Made by a program: the position numbers and the translations under genes | Notes under the pieces: generated by a model | What the model saw: the letters and a program-made list of their open reading frames with translations, nothing else | What the model was told of the DNA's origin: nothing | Database searches by the model: none | Part shown: positions 40,318-48,326 of the stretch, one piece after another | Layout of the letters: the number at the start of each line of letters is the position of its first letter | Position numbering within the stretch: the first letter of the stretch is position 1 | Assembly: GCF_013778305.1 (NCBI RefSeq) | Contig: NZ_JACEIC010000002.1 | Location: 2,877,669 to 2,941,668, forward strand | Source of the DNA: Nocardioides agri | Lineage (GTDB): Bacteria; Actinomycetota; Actinomycetes; Propionibacteriales; Nocardioidaceae | DNA length: 64,000 nucleotides | Direction: 5' to 3'

Positions 40318-43222
40318 TCCGCCTCCGCGGCAGGCCGAGCGCCAGCGCGGCGACGGTCAGGAACCCACCCAGGCCGGCGAGGTACCACGGCAGCGCGACG
40401 GGGATGCCGAGGTAGACCGTGATGCCGAGGATCCGTGAGAGGCCCCAGGGCAGCAGCGCGAGCTGGTCGTTCCAGGTCGTCATCGCATCCTCGAGGCCGA
40501 CCGCGCCGACGAGCAGGCCGATCGCCGCCATCGCCACCCCCACGACGGCCAGGCACGCGGCCGCCGCCCGGCGGCGACCGGTCGAGGCGGCGAGCGACCA
40601 GACCAGGCACGCGAGCACCCAGCCGAAGAGCACGAACGAGACCACGACGTACGCCGTGCGCTGGGTGGGCTCGGCCCAGAACCCGAACCAGTAGCCGCCG
40701 GGGCCGCGCACCGACAGCGCCCCGAGCAGGAGCAGGGTGCGCAGCGTGATCGCGCCGCCGACCGCGGTCGCCACCCACCACGAGCGGGTCGCGACGACGG
40801 CGGCCGCGAGCACGGCCCAGCCGAGCCCGACGAGCAGCAGGTGCGCCGGCGCGAGGAACCAGGTGAGGACCAGGCGGCTCCACAGCACCGCGACCAGCGG
40901 GATGCCGAGCGCCAGCGCCTTGTGCACCGGCGCGGGCTCGCGCCACGGGGTCAGCGCGGCGCTCACCATGGTGCGGCCGGTGCGCGTCAGCGCCAGCAGC
41001 AGCACGACGAGCAGCAGCCCGGCGCGGGCCAGCCAGGCCATCGGCAGGTCGCGGGCCGCGCGCTCCTCACCGAGCCGGGCCGCGGTCAGGTTGTAGGCGG
41101 GCAGGTCGAGGTCGTCGCCGTACGTCGCCACGTGGTCGGCCGCCGCGGCGTCGAACCGCTCGCGGGCGGTGGCCCACGCGTCGCGCGCCTCGCCGTCCCC
41201 GGTGTCGAGCCACTGGGCATGCCGGAGCACCATCGTGCGGTACGCCGCGAGCAGCTCGAAGAGGTTGACCTGGTAGTCGAGCGTGTCGAGGAAGTGCAGG
41301 CGCAGCTCGGCGTCGCGCCAGGTCCCGGGCTCGGTGCCCGCGACCAGGTCGCGCATCCGCTCGGCGGTCGCGACAGCGGCGTCGCCCTCGGCGATCGCCT
41401 CGTCGAGCCGGTCCTCGGACACCGAGTAGATGACGTCGAGGACGGCGCTGTCGCCGGTGAGGATGTCCCACTCGAAGATCCACATCATCGGCGGCGGCTC
41501 GAGCCCGATCGCGTACACCCGCTCGTCGGCGTACGGGCCGATGTAGAGGCCGTGCGTGACGGCGTCCCGGGAGAGCGCCATCGCCTCGGAGATCTGCTCG
41601 ACCGTCCCGGCGTCGTCGGAGAACCAGCGGCGCGCCCAGTCCGCGGTGATCGCCGCGACGTCGGCGTCGGGGTCGCGGGCGAGGCGCGCGCCGAGCACGG
41701 TGTTGAGCTCGTAGAGCTGCCAGAAGCCGGAGGTGAGCTCGAGCGTCATCGGCCCGGCGCGCCAGGGGCCGCCGTCCTGGGTCCAGGTCCAGACGCCCTC
41801 GACGCGGGGGTTCGCGGCGAGGAAGTGCTGGAGCGCCTGCTGGTAGAGGTTGCCGAGGTCGTTGGGCAGCGCGCCGTACGACTCGAACTCGCGGCGGCTC
41901 TGCAACTCGACGATCCGGCGCTGGTCGCCGACCTCGAGGGTGTCGTTGAGCGGCAGGTGGGAGTAGAAGTCGCCGAGGGTGTACTTCGTCGAGACGATGA
42001 GGTTCGGGCTGTCGATGCCGTCGAGCACCTCGGCGTAGGAGTCCTGGTTGGTGTGCATGTCGCCCACGGCGCCGACGCCCACGCTCCAGGTCCGGAAGAT
42101 CACGGTCCTGCCCGCGCGCTCGGCCTGTCCGGTGAGCGCCTCGAGCATCGCCCGGACGGCCGGCACCGTGGTGACCGCCAGGTCGGAGTAGTAGTCCCAG
42201 CCGTCGAGGTCGTAGACCGTCCCGGCCTCGCCGATGCGGATCAGCACGCCCTCGAGGTAGGGCATCTCGCGGTAGACCTCGTCGAGCGCCTTCGCGTAGA
42301 CGTCCCAGAGCGCGGGGTCCTCGGCGTCGAGCTCGAACTCGCTGGTGAGGTAGTCCTCCAGCGGCGTGGTGAGCGCGAGCATGTCGGTGCGCAGGTAGAC
42401 CTTCAGCCCGAGGTCGTGGAGCTCCTCCCAGATCGGGCCGAAGGCCCGGCGCATCGCCTCGGCCCGGGCGGCGTGGTCGTCGTCCTCGTCGTACACGCCG
42501 GGCACGTCGGCGAACGTGACGTACTCCAGGAAGCCCGGGATCGCGATCGCGTTGTAGCCCTCGGCCAGCACGTGCTCGGCGTACGTGCGCACGCTGTCGT
42601 GGGCCGCGCGCAGGGCCGTGGCGTCGACGTACGGCGCCTCGTCGAGGATGACGTCCTCGAACGCCTTGGAGGTGTGGGTGTAGTCCTCGCCGCCCTCCCA
42701 CTCCTCGGCGTCGGGGGCGACGCCGGCGGCGCCCAGGTCGACCATCCGGAAGGGCAGCCGGGAGGTGACGGTCTCGCCGAGGTGCTCGGCGAGGGACCGG
42801 CCCTCACGGACCGCGAGCGCGAGGTCGTAGATGCCGCGGACCGCGCCGGTCTCGCTGGCGGCGTCGATCCGGAGGTCGGTGGGGCTGCCGTCCAGCCGGT
42901 AGGAGTCGTCGTCCGGATCGCCGTCGTCGAACCGGACCGTCAGGTCGGCGACCCCCCGCCGGGCGTCGGTGGTGTGGAGGGCCGCCTGCAGCTCCGCGAG
43001 AGCCAGGTCGGTGCGCGGGCCGCCGGAGGCGTCGATGCTGGCGAACGTGGGGGGCGGGACGGTCGCCCGCGCGGGGGCGGCCGCCAGCTGTTCGACCGGC
43101 ACCTGCTTGTCCTCGGTGCGGATGCCCAGCTGGTCGGAGATGCCCGTCGCCACCAGGCCGCCCAGCAGTCCCAGCACCACCAGCACGACCGCGACCTGCA
43201 GCCCTCGACGTCGACCTCGCAC
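40295..43222 (-). CDS. Large membrane protein with glycoside-hydrolase-like (GH67-like) domain
   Basis: A 975-residue protein. It has one N-terminal helix (about 10-28) and a beta-rich region (about 40-150) like the N-terminal domain of GH20/GH67 enzymes (LRIDAASETGAVRGIYDLALAV). A probable TIM barrel spans about 155-520 (LAEGYNAIAIPGF, LGLKVYLRTDMLAL, YLEGVLIRIGEAG, VEGVWTWTQDGG), then an alpha-helical region. About six membrane helices occupy about 730-950. The start is GTG 43222, six bases from TACAGT. It may act on surface glycans. I could not assign catalytic residues or a family with certainty. Confidence 0.6.
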   Translation of the reverse strand: MRGRRRGLQVAVVLVVLGLLGGLVATGISDQLGIRTEDKQVPVEQLAAAPARATVPPPTFASIDASGGPRTDLALAELQAALHTTDARRGVADLTVRFDDGDPDDDSYRLDGSPTDLRIDAASETGAVRGIYDLALAVREGRSLAEHLGETVTSRLPFRMVDLGAAGVAPDAEEWEGGEDYTHTSKAFEDVILDEAPYVDATALRAAHDSVRTYAEHVLAEGYNAIAIPGFLEYVTFADVPGVYDEDDDHAARAEAMRRAFGPIWEELHDLGLKVYLRTDMLALTTPLEDYLTSEFELDAEDPALWDVYAKALDEVYREMPYLEGVLIRIGEAGTVYDLDGWDYYSDLAVTTVPAVRAMLEALTGQAERAGRTVIFRTWSVGVGAVGDMHTNQDSYAEVLDGIDSPNLIVSTKYTLGDFYSHLPLNDTLEVGDQRRIVELQSRREFESYGALPNDLGNLYQQALQHFLAANPRVEGVWTWTQDGGPWRAGPMTLELTSGFWQLYELNTVLGARLARDPDADVAAITADWARRWFSDDAGTVEQISEAMALSRDAVTHGLYIGPYADERVYAIGLEPPPMMWIFEWDILTGDSAVLDVIYSVSEDRLDEAIAEGDAAVATAERMRDLVAGTEPGTWRDAELRLHFLDTLDYQVNLFELLAAYRTMVLRHAQWLDTGDGEARDAWATARERFDAAAADHVATYGDDLDLPAYNLTAARLGEERAARDLPMAWLARAGLLLVVLLLALTRTGRTMVSAALTPWREPAPVHKALALGIPLVAVLWSRLVLTWFLAPAHLLLVGLGWAVLAAAVVATRSWWVATAVGGAITLRTLLLLGALSVRGPGGYWFGFWAEPTQRTAYVVVSFVLFGWVLACLVWSLAASTGRRRAAAACLAVVGVAMAAIGLLVGAVGLEDAMTTWNDQLALLPWGLSRILGITVYLGIPVALPWYLAGLGGFLTVAALALGLPRRRTTAPAAR

Positions 43223-43278
43223 GGGCGAACTGTAGGGCCGCCGTCCCGGTCGTCGACGAGCGCACCCCGGAAAACCGA

Positions 43279-43308
43279 TTGGTGAGTGAGTGCTCACTCA
43301 TTTAGGCT
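43279..43308 (+). promoter_or_regulatory. TetR promoter with palindromic operator
   Basis: TTGGTG (43279-43284), an 18-base spacer and TAGGCT (43303-43308), eight bases before the GTG. A perfect palindrome TGAGTGAG-TG-CTCACTCA (43283-43300) fills the spacer. This placement suits autorepression of the regulator and the exporter operon. Confidence 0.7.
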
Positions 43309-43316
43309 GGTGCGTC

Positions 43317-43910
43317 GTGGAGACCGAGAAGAGGGAGCGGGCCCGGCCGCTGGCGCCCGACGAGCGCCGGGAGGCGCTCATCGCCGCGACCCGGCCCCTG
43401 CTCTACGAGCACGGCCGGGCGGTGACGACGCGGCTGATCGCCGAGGCGGCGGGGGTGGCGGAGGGCACGATCTTCCGGGTCTTCGAGTCCAAGGAGGAGC
43501 TCGTCGACGCGGCCATCGAGCGTGCCTTCGAGCCCGGCGACGTCATCGCGCGGATCGAGGAGATCGACCCCGACCTGCCGCTGCGCGACCGGCTCGTCGT
43601 GCTCGTCTCGATCCTCCAGCAGCGCTTCCGGGCGACTTTCGGGCTGATGCAGAAGGTCGGCCTCGTCGGCCCGCCGCGGCACCTGCACGACTCCGAGCAG
43701 GCCGCCGCCTGGCGGGCCCGCCAGGAGCTGCTGCTGCTCGCCGTGCTCGGTGCCGACCGCGACCAGCTCCGGGTCCCCGCCGACCACTTCGTCCACGTCC
43801 TGCGGCTGCTGACCTTCTCCGGCAGCCACGACCTCATCTCCGACGGCCGGCTGCTGACGCCGGAGGAGATCGTCGACTCCCTGCTGCTCGGACTCCTGAG
43901 GAGAGACTGA
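43317..43910 (+). CDS. TetR/AcrR-family transcriptional regulator
   Basis: A 197-residue repressor. The N-terminal helix-turn-helix is at about 18-65 (ALIAATRPLLYEHGRAVTTRLIAEAAGVAEGTIFRVFESKEELVDAAIERAF). The C-terminal ligand-binding domain is divergent, as usual. GTG 43317 follows the -10 by eight bases. The stop shares a base with the exporter start, so it probably controls this exporter in response to a transported compound. Confidence 0.9.
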   Translation: METEKRERARPLAPDERREALIAATRPLLYEHGRAVTTRLIAEAAGVAEGTIFRVFESKEELVDAAIERAFEPGDVIARIEEIDPDLPLRDRLVVLVSILQQRFRATFGLMQKVGLVGPPRHLHDSEQAAAWRARQELLLLAVLGADRDQLRVPADHFVHVLRLLTFSGSHDLISDGRLLTPEEIVDSLLLGLLRRD

Positions 43911-45646
43911 TGCTGATCCGACTGCTGCGCGACATGCTGGCGCCCTACAAGCCGTGGCTGGCTGTCGTCGTCGTCTTCCAGTTCCTGGGCGTGCTCGCGA
44001 TGCTCTACCTGCCCACGCTCAACGCCGACATCATCGACAACGGCGTCGCGAGGAACGACACCGGCTACATCCTGGACGTCGGCGCCGTGATGCTCGTGGT
44101 GTCCCTCGGCCAGATCGTCTGCTCGGTGGTCGCCGTCCGCTTCGGCTCCCGCACCGCCATGAGCTTCGGTCGCGACGTCCGGGCCGCGCTCTTCCACCGG
44201 GTCGGCACGTTCTCGGCCCGGGAGGTGCAGCACTTCGGTGCGCCGTCCCTGATCACGCGCACGACCAACGACGTGCAGCAGGTGCAGATGCTGGTGCTGA
44301 TGTCGTGCACGATCGCGGTGTCCTCGCCGATCATGATGATCGGCGGCGTGGTCATGGCACTGCGCGAGGACATGGGCCTCGGCTGGATCCTCGCCGTCGC
44401 GGTGCCGGCCCTCTTCCTCTGCGTCGGCTTCGTCGTGAGCCGGATGGTGCCGAACTTCCGGCTCATGCAAGGCCGGATCGACGAGGTCAACCGGGTGCTC
44501 CGCGAGCAGATCACCGGCATCCGTGTCGTGCGCGCCTTCGTCCGGGAGCCCTACGAGACCGAGCGCTTCGGCAAGGCCAACGACGACCTCACCGACGTCG
44601 CCGTCGCCGCCGGCCGGTGGATGGCCACGATGTTCCCGCTGGTGATCCTGGTCGTGAACGTCTCGAGCGTCGCAGTCATCTGGTTCGGCGGCCACCGCAT
44701 CGACAACGGGGAGATGGAGGTCGGCGCGCTGACGGCGTTCCTCTCCTACCTGATGCAGATCCTGATGAGCGTGATGATGGCGACGTTCATGCTGATGATG
44801 ATTCCCCGGGCGTCGGTCTGCGCGGATCGCATCGCCGAGGTGCTCGGCACCCACACGTCGGTGCCGGCCCACGAGGACGTCGTCGCCCCCGACCCGGCAC
44901 TGCGCGGCCACCTCGAGCTGGACCACGTGACCTACGCCTACCCCGGCGCCGAGGAGCCGGTGCTCGCCGACGTCTCCTTCGAGGCCCGCCCCGGCCAGAC
45001 CGTCGCGGTGATCGGCTCGACCGGCGCCGGCAAGACCACCCTGGTCAACCTGGTGCCGCGGCTCTTCGACGCGACGGAGGGAGAGGTGCGCGTCGCCGGG
45101 CACGACGTACGCCGCCTCGACGCGGACCAGCTGTGGCAGCAGATCGGGCTGGTGCCGCAGAAGGCCTACCTCTTCAGCGGGACCGTGCGCAGCAACCTCC
45201 AGTACGGCAAGGAGGACGCGACCGACGAGGAGATGTGGGCCGCGCTCGAGGTCGCGCAGGGGCGCGACTTCGTGGAGGCGCTGCCCGAGGGCCTGGACGC
45301 CCCGGTCGTCCAGGGCGGCACGAACTTCTCCGGCGGCCAGCGGCAGCGGCTCGCGATCGCGCGGGCGCTGGTGCGCCGGCCGGGGATCTACCTCTTCGAC
45401 GACTCCTTCTCGGCGCTCGACCTGGCGACCGACGCCCGGCTCCGGGCGGCGCTCAGACCCGAGACGACCGACGCGACCGTGCTGATCGTCGCGCAGCGGG
45501 TGTCCACGATCCGCGACGCGGACCTGATCATCGTGCTCGAGGACGGCCGCGTCGTCGGCCGGGGCACCCACCACGAGCTGCTCGCGGAGTGCGGGACCTA
45601 CCAGGAGATCGTCACCTCCCAGCTGACCGCGGAGGAGGCGGCATGA
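43910..45646 (+). CDS. ABC exporter half-transporter with degenerate catalytic site
   Basis: A 578-residue half-transporter with six membrane helices (about 15-310) and a C-terminal nucleotide-binding domain. Walker A is GSTGAGKTT and the signature FSGGQRQRLAIA. The Walker B end reads LFDDSFSALD, with Asp where the catalytic Glu should be. This is typical of the noncanonical subunit of heterodimeric exporters of the LmrCD/TM287-288 type. It is coupled to the partner by a four-base overlap. Confidence 0.92.
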   Translation: MLIRLLRDMLAPYKPWLAVVVVFQFLGVLAMLYLPTLNADIIDNGVARNDTGYILDVGAVMLVVSLGQIVCSVVAVRFGSRTAMSFGRDVRAALFHRVGTFSAREVQHFGAPSLITRTTNDVQQVQMLVLMSCTIAVSSPIMMIGGVVMALREDMGLGWILAVAVPALFLCVGFVVSRMVPNFRLMQGRIDEVNRVLREQITGIRVVRAFVREPYETERFGKANDDLTDVAVAAGRWMATMFPLVILVVNVSSVAVIWFGGHRIDNGEMEVGALTAFLSYLMQILMSVMMATFMLMMIPRASVCADRIAEVLGTHTSVPAHEDVVAPDPALRGHLELDHVTYAYPGAEEPVLADVSFEARPGQTVAVIGSTGAGKTTLVNLVPRLFDATEGEVRVAGHDVRRLDADQLWQQIGLVPQKAYLFSGTVRSNLQYGKEDATDEEMWAALEVAQGRDFVEALPEGLDAPVVQGGTNFSGGQRQRLAIARALVRRPGIYLFDDSFSALDLATDARLRAALRPETTDATVLIVAQRVSTIRDADLIIVLEDGRVVGRGTHHELLAECGTYQEIVTSQLTAEEAA

Positions 45647-47604
45647 GCACCACTCCCACCGACAAGACCCAGGGCTTCCGGAAGACCGAGCGCATCGAGG
45701 CGCCCCTGGGCGGACCCGGTCGCGGCCCGATGGGCGGCGGCATGGTCGGCCAGAAGGCGATGGACTTCGGCCCGTCCGCCAAGCGGCTCGTCGGCCTGAT
45801 GCGTCCCCACCGCGGCCAGGCGATCGCGGTCGTCGTGCTCGGCATCGCGAGCGTGATCGCGATGTCGGTCGCGCCCCGGATCCTGGGCCACGCGACCGAC
45901 CTGGTCTTCAACGGCTTCATCGGCAAGCAGTTCCCGGCCGGCACCCCCGACTCGGCGCTGCCCGAGGCGGTCCAGGGGATGGGCGTCGTGCCCGGTCAGG
46001 GTGTCGACTTCGACGCCGTCGCCCACGTGCTGATGATCGTGCTCGCGCTGTACGTCGCGGCGTCGCTGCTCGCCTGGCTGCAGGGCTACATCCTCAACAC
46101 CGTCGTGCAGAACACCGTCCGGCAGATGCGCGAGGACGTCGAGGAGAAGATCAACCACCTGCCGCTCAACTACTTCGACCGCTCCCCGCGTGGCGAGCTG
46201 CTGTCCCGCGTCACCAACGACATCGACAACGTCAGCCAGACCCTCCAGCAGACGATGAGCCAGCTGCTCACCTCGCTGATGACCGTCGTCGCCGTGCTGG
46301 TGATGATGTTCTGGATCTCGCCCCTGCTGGCCCTCGTCGCGCTGGTCACCGTCCCGCTGTCGCTGCTGGTCACCGCGCAGATCATGAAGCGGTCCCAGGG
46401 CCAGTTCGTCGCGCAGTGGCGGCGTACGGGCAAGCTCAACGCCCAGGTCGAGGAGGCCTACTCCGGCCACGCGCTGGTCAAGGTCTTCGGCCGCCAGGCC
46501 GAGGTCGAGCGGGCGTTCGCCGCCGAGAACGACGAGCTCTTCGAGGTCAGCTTCGGCGCCCAGTTCGTGAGCGGGCTGATCATGCCGACGATGATGTTCG
46601 TCGGGAACCTCAACTACGTGCTGGTCGCCGTCGTCGGCGGCCTGCGGGTGGCGAGCGGCTCGCTGTCGCTGGGCGAGGTGCAGGCGTTCATCCAGTACTC
46701 CCGCCAGTTCACGCAGCCGCTGACCACCGTCGCGTCGATGACGAACCTGCTGCAGTCCGGCGTCGCCTCGGCCGAGCGGGTCTTCGAGCTGCTCGACGCC
46801 GACGCCGAGCCTGCCGACGCGCCCGCGCTCACGGCGCCGTCCGTCCGCCGCGGCGAGGTCGCCTTCGAGCACGTGTCGTTCCGCTACGAGGCGGACCGCC
46901 CGCTCATCACGGACCTGTCGATGGTCGCCCGGCCGGGGCAGACGGTCGCCATCGTCGGGCCGACCGGCGCCGGCAAGACCACGCTGGTCAACCTCGTGAT
47001 GCGCTTCTACGACGTCGACGCGGGCCGGATCACCCTCGACGGCGTGGACATCACCGCGATGCCCCGCGCCGCGCTGCGGGGGCAGATCGGCATGGTGCTG
47101 CAGGACACCTGGCTGTTCGCGGGCACCATCCGGGACAACATCGCCTACGGACGCCCCGGCGCCACCGAGGACCAGATCCTGGAGGCGGCGCGGGCGACGT
47201 TCGTGGACCGGTTCGTGCACTCGCTGCCCGACGGCTACGACACGCTCATCGACGAGGAGGGCTCGAACCTCTCCGCCGGCGAGCGGCAGCTGGTCACGAT
47301 CGCCCGGGCCTTCCTCACCGACCCCGCGCTGCTGATCCTCGACGAGGCCACCAGCTCGGTCGACACCCGCACCGAGCTGCTGCTCCAGCACGCGATGGCG
47401 GCGCTGCGCACCGACCGGACGTCGTTCGTGATCGCCCACCGGCTCTCCACGATCCGTGACGCGGACCTGATCCTGGTGATGGAGGACGGCGCGATCGTCG
47501 AGCAGGGCGACCACGAGTCGTTGCTCGCCGCCGACGGTGCCTACGCCCGGCTCTACAACTCCCAGTTCGCGGCCGGCGCGGTCGAGGAGGAGGCGGGCGT
47601 GTGA
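45643..47604 (+). CDS. ABC exporter half-transporter, catalytic partner
   Basis: A 653-residue half-transporter. It has a 50-residue Gly/Pro-rich cytoplasmic lead, six membrane helices (about 55-345), then a nucleotide-binding domain with GPTGAGKTT, LSAGERQLVTIA and LILDEATSSVD (catalytic Glu present). Together with the preceding gene it should form one exporter with one full and one degenerate ATP site. The substrate is unknown; lipids or drugs are usual. The ATG overlaps the partner's stop. Confidence 0.92.
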   Translation: MSTTPTDKTQGFRKTERIEAPLGGPGRGPMGGGMVGQKAMDFGPSAKRLVGLMRPHRGQAIAVVVLGIASVIAMSVAPRILGHATDLVFNGFIGKQFPAGTPDSALPEAVQGMGVVPGQGVDFDAVAHVLMIVLALYVAASLLAWLQGYILNTVVQNTVRQMREDVEEKINHLPLNYFDRSPRGELLSRVTNDIDNVSQTLQQTMSQLLTSLMTVVAVLVMMFWISPLLALVALVTVPLSLLVTAQIMKRSQGQFVAQWRRTGKLNAQVEEAYSGHALVKVFGRQAEVERAFAAENDELFEVSFGAQFVSGLIMPTMMFVGNLNYVLVAVVGGLRVASGSLSLGEVQAFIQYSRQFTQPLTTVASMTNLLQSGVASAERVFELLDADAEPADAPALTAPSVRRGEVAFEHVSFRYEADRPLITDLSMVARPGQTVAIVGPTGAGKTTLVNLVMRFYDVDAGRITLDGVDITAMPRAALRGQIGMVLQDTWLFAGTIRDNIAYGRPGATEDQILEAARATFVDRFVHSLPDGYDTLIDEEGSNLSAGERQLVTIARAFLTDPALLILDEATSSVDTRTELLLQHAMAALRTDRTSFVIAHRLSTIRDADLILVMEDGAIVEQGDHESLLAADGAYARLYNSQFAAGAVEEEAGV

Positions 47605-47612
47605 CGGTGACG

Positions 47613-47680
47613 GTGACGGTTTCACCGGTGCACCGGTGAAACTGTCACTTCTCGGCCGATGCAACGCCTGAGAAGTGACA
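47613..47680 (+). terminator. Two overlapping, mutually exclusive hairpins after the exporter operon
   Basis: Hairpin A pairs 47613-47628 with 47633-47648 (16 bp, one G-U, loop TGCA) right after the stop. Hairpin B pairs 47643-47653 with 47670-47680 (11 bp perfect). They share 47643-47648, so both cannot form at once. A is the likely terminator. Confidence 0.6.
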
Positions 47681-47723
47681 GGAGAGCCTGAGGAGTGGGC
47701 CGATCGGCCGCCAGTTAATCCCC

Positions 47724-47752
47724 TTGAACCCGTCGCGGCCCCGACCTAGCGT
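47724..47752 (+). promoter_or_regulatory. Promoter of the micro-ORF transcript
   Basis: TTGAAC (47724-47729), exactly 17 bases, then TAGCGT (47747-47752). It is one of the best housekeeping-type promoters in the window and points into the 12-codon ORF. Transcription would start near 47759. Confidence 0.65.
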
Positions 47753-47758
47753 GGTGCC

Positions 47759-47874
47759 ACACGGGAAAGGAGGTGGTCCGAAGAATGAGTTCTTTCAGGA
47801 CGCGTGAGGTGGCTGCCCGCTAGCAGCCCATCAGCAACGCTCGGGGTGGAGCCACTCCGAGAAGGCTGCTGGTG
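47759..47874 (+). ncRNA. Candidate structured leader or small RNA carrying a micro-ORF
   Basis: From the predicted start the transcript carries an extended Shine-Dalgarno sequence, a 12-codon ORF and nested hairpins. One is 47840-47848 with 47853-47861 (loop GAGC). Another, enclosing it, is 47829-47836 with 47867-47874. GGCTGC inside the last codons can pair with GCAGCC spanning the stop (47823-47828). AGCAGCC (47822-47828) can instead pair with GGCTGCT (47864-47870). Such alternatives resemble translation-coupled attenuation. No plus-strand gene follows, so it may act as an independent small RNA. Confidence 0.45.
47785..47823 (+). CDS. 12-residue micro-ORF with ultra-long Shine-Dalgarno
   Basis: ATG 47785 to TAG 47821-47823 encodes MSSFRTREVAAR. 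The preceding GAAAGGAGGTGGTCC (47765-47779) can pair with the 3' end of 16S rRNA over 15 bases with a single G-U, far longer than any other site in the window. The product is too short for a domain. It may be a leader peptide whose translation controls RNA folding, or the RNA may titrate or capture ribosomes. Confidence 0.5.
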   Translation: MSSFRTREVAAR

Positions 47875-47892
47875 AATCCGAAGCAGTCACCC

Positions 47893-47962
47893 GACCCGCA
47901 GGCGATCCGGCCTTCACGTCCGCCGGAGCCGGGCCCCACCAGGGGCTCGACGCCTGCGGGTC
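47893..47962. terminator. Long inverted repeat, probable terminator of the flagellar operon
   Basis: A 12-bp perfect inverted repeat (47893-47904 with 47951-47962) encloses 46 bases, inside which GAGCC and GGCTC can also pair. It lies about 46 bases after the last minus-strand gene and between converging transcripts, so it could stop both. Bases 47963-48008 show nothing else. Confidence 0.45.
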
Positions 47963-48008
47963 GCTGCATTTCGCGTGCATGCCGCTGCAGGTCGACGTAC
48001 GGCGGGCC

Positions 48009-48326
48009 TCAGCCGACGCCGACTCCCTCGCCGGCCCCATCCTGGGCGTCCGCCGCGGCCGCCTCGGCGGCAGCAGCGCGGGCCGCCGCCTCCTCGAGCT
48101 CGGCGGCCGCCCTGGCCAGCGCGTCCTCCGCCAGGTCGTTGGCCTGGACCGTGCGCGTGGCGAGCATGGCCACGACGGAGAAGGCCACCCACACGGCGCC
48201 CAGGCAGACGAGCAGGCGCAGCAGCGCCACGTCGGGGGAGAGCGTGCCGCTCACCTGGGCGGCCCACAGCGCGGGCGAGCTGACGACGATCGTGCCGAGC
48301 ACCACCGGCCACGAGAAGGGGCTCAC
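48009..48326 (-). CDS. Small two-helix membrane protein after flhA
   Basis: A 105-residue protein I do not recognise. It has two hydrophobic helices (about 7-25 and 35-56), then a 45-residue alanine/glutamate coiled-coil-like tail ending in a Gly-Val repeat. GTG 48326 overlaps the flhA stop (GTGA), so it is translated with flhA. Position suggests a role linked to the flagellar export apparatus, but no motif supports a specific one. Confidence 0.65.
   Translation of the reverse strand: MSPFSWPVVLGTIVVSSPALWAAQVSGTLSPDVALLRLLVCLGAVWVAFSVVAMLATRTVQANDLAEDALARAAAELEEAAARAAAAEAAAADAQDGAGEGVGVG

Noticed and set aside
43910..45646. Loss-of-function mutation in the ABC ATPase (DD in place of DE)
   Set aside because: This is the normal degenerate site of heterodimeric exporters; the partner gene has the intact Glu.
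47765..47779. Minus-strand similarity to the 3' end of 16S rRNA
   Set aside because: Only the anti-Shine-Dalgarno segment matches; the preceding helix-45 sequence is absent, so it is not an rRNA fragment.
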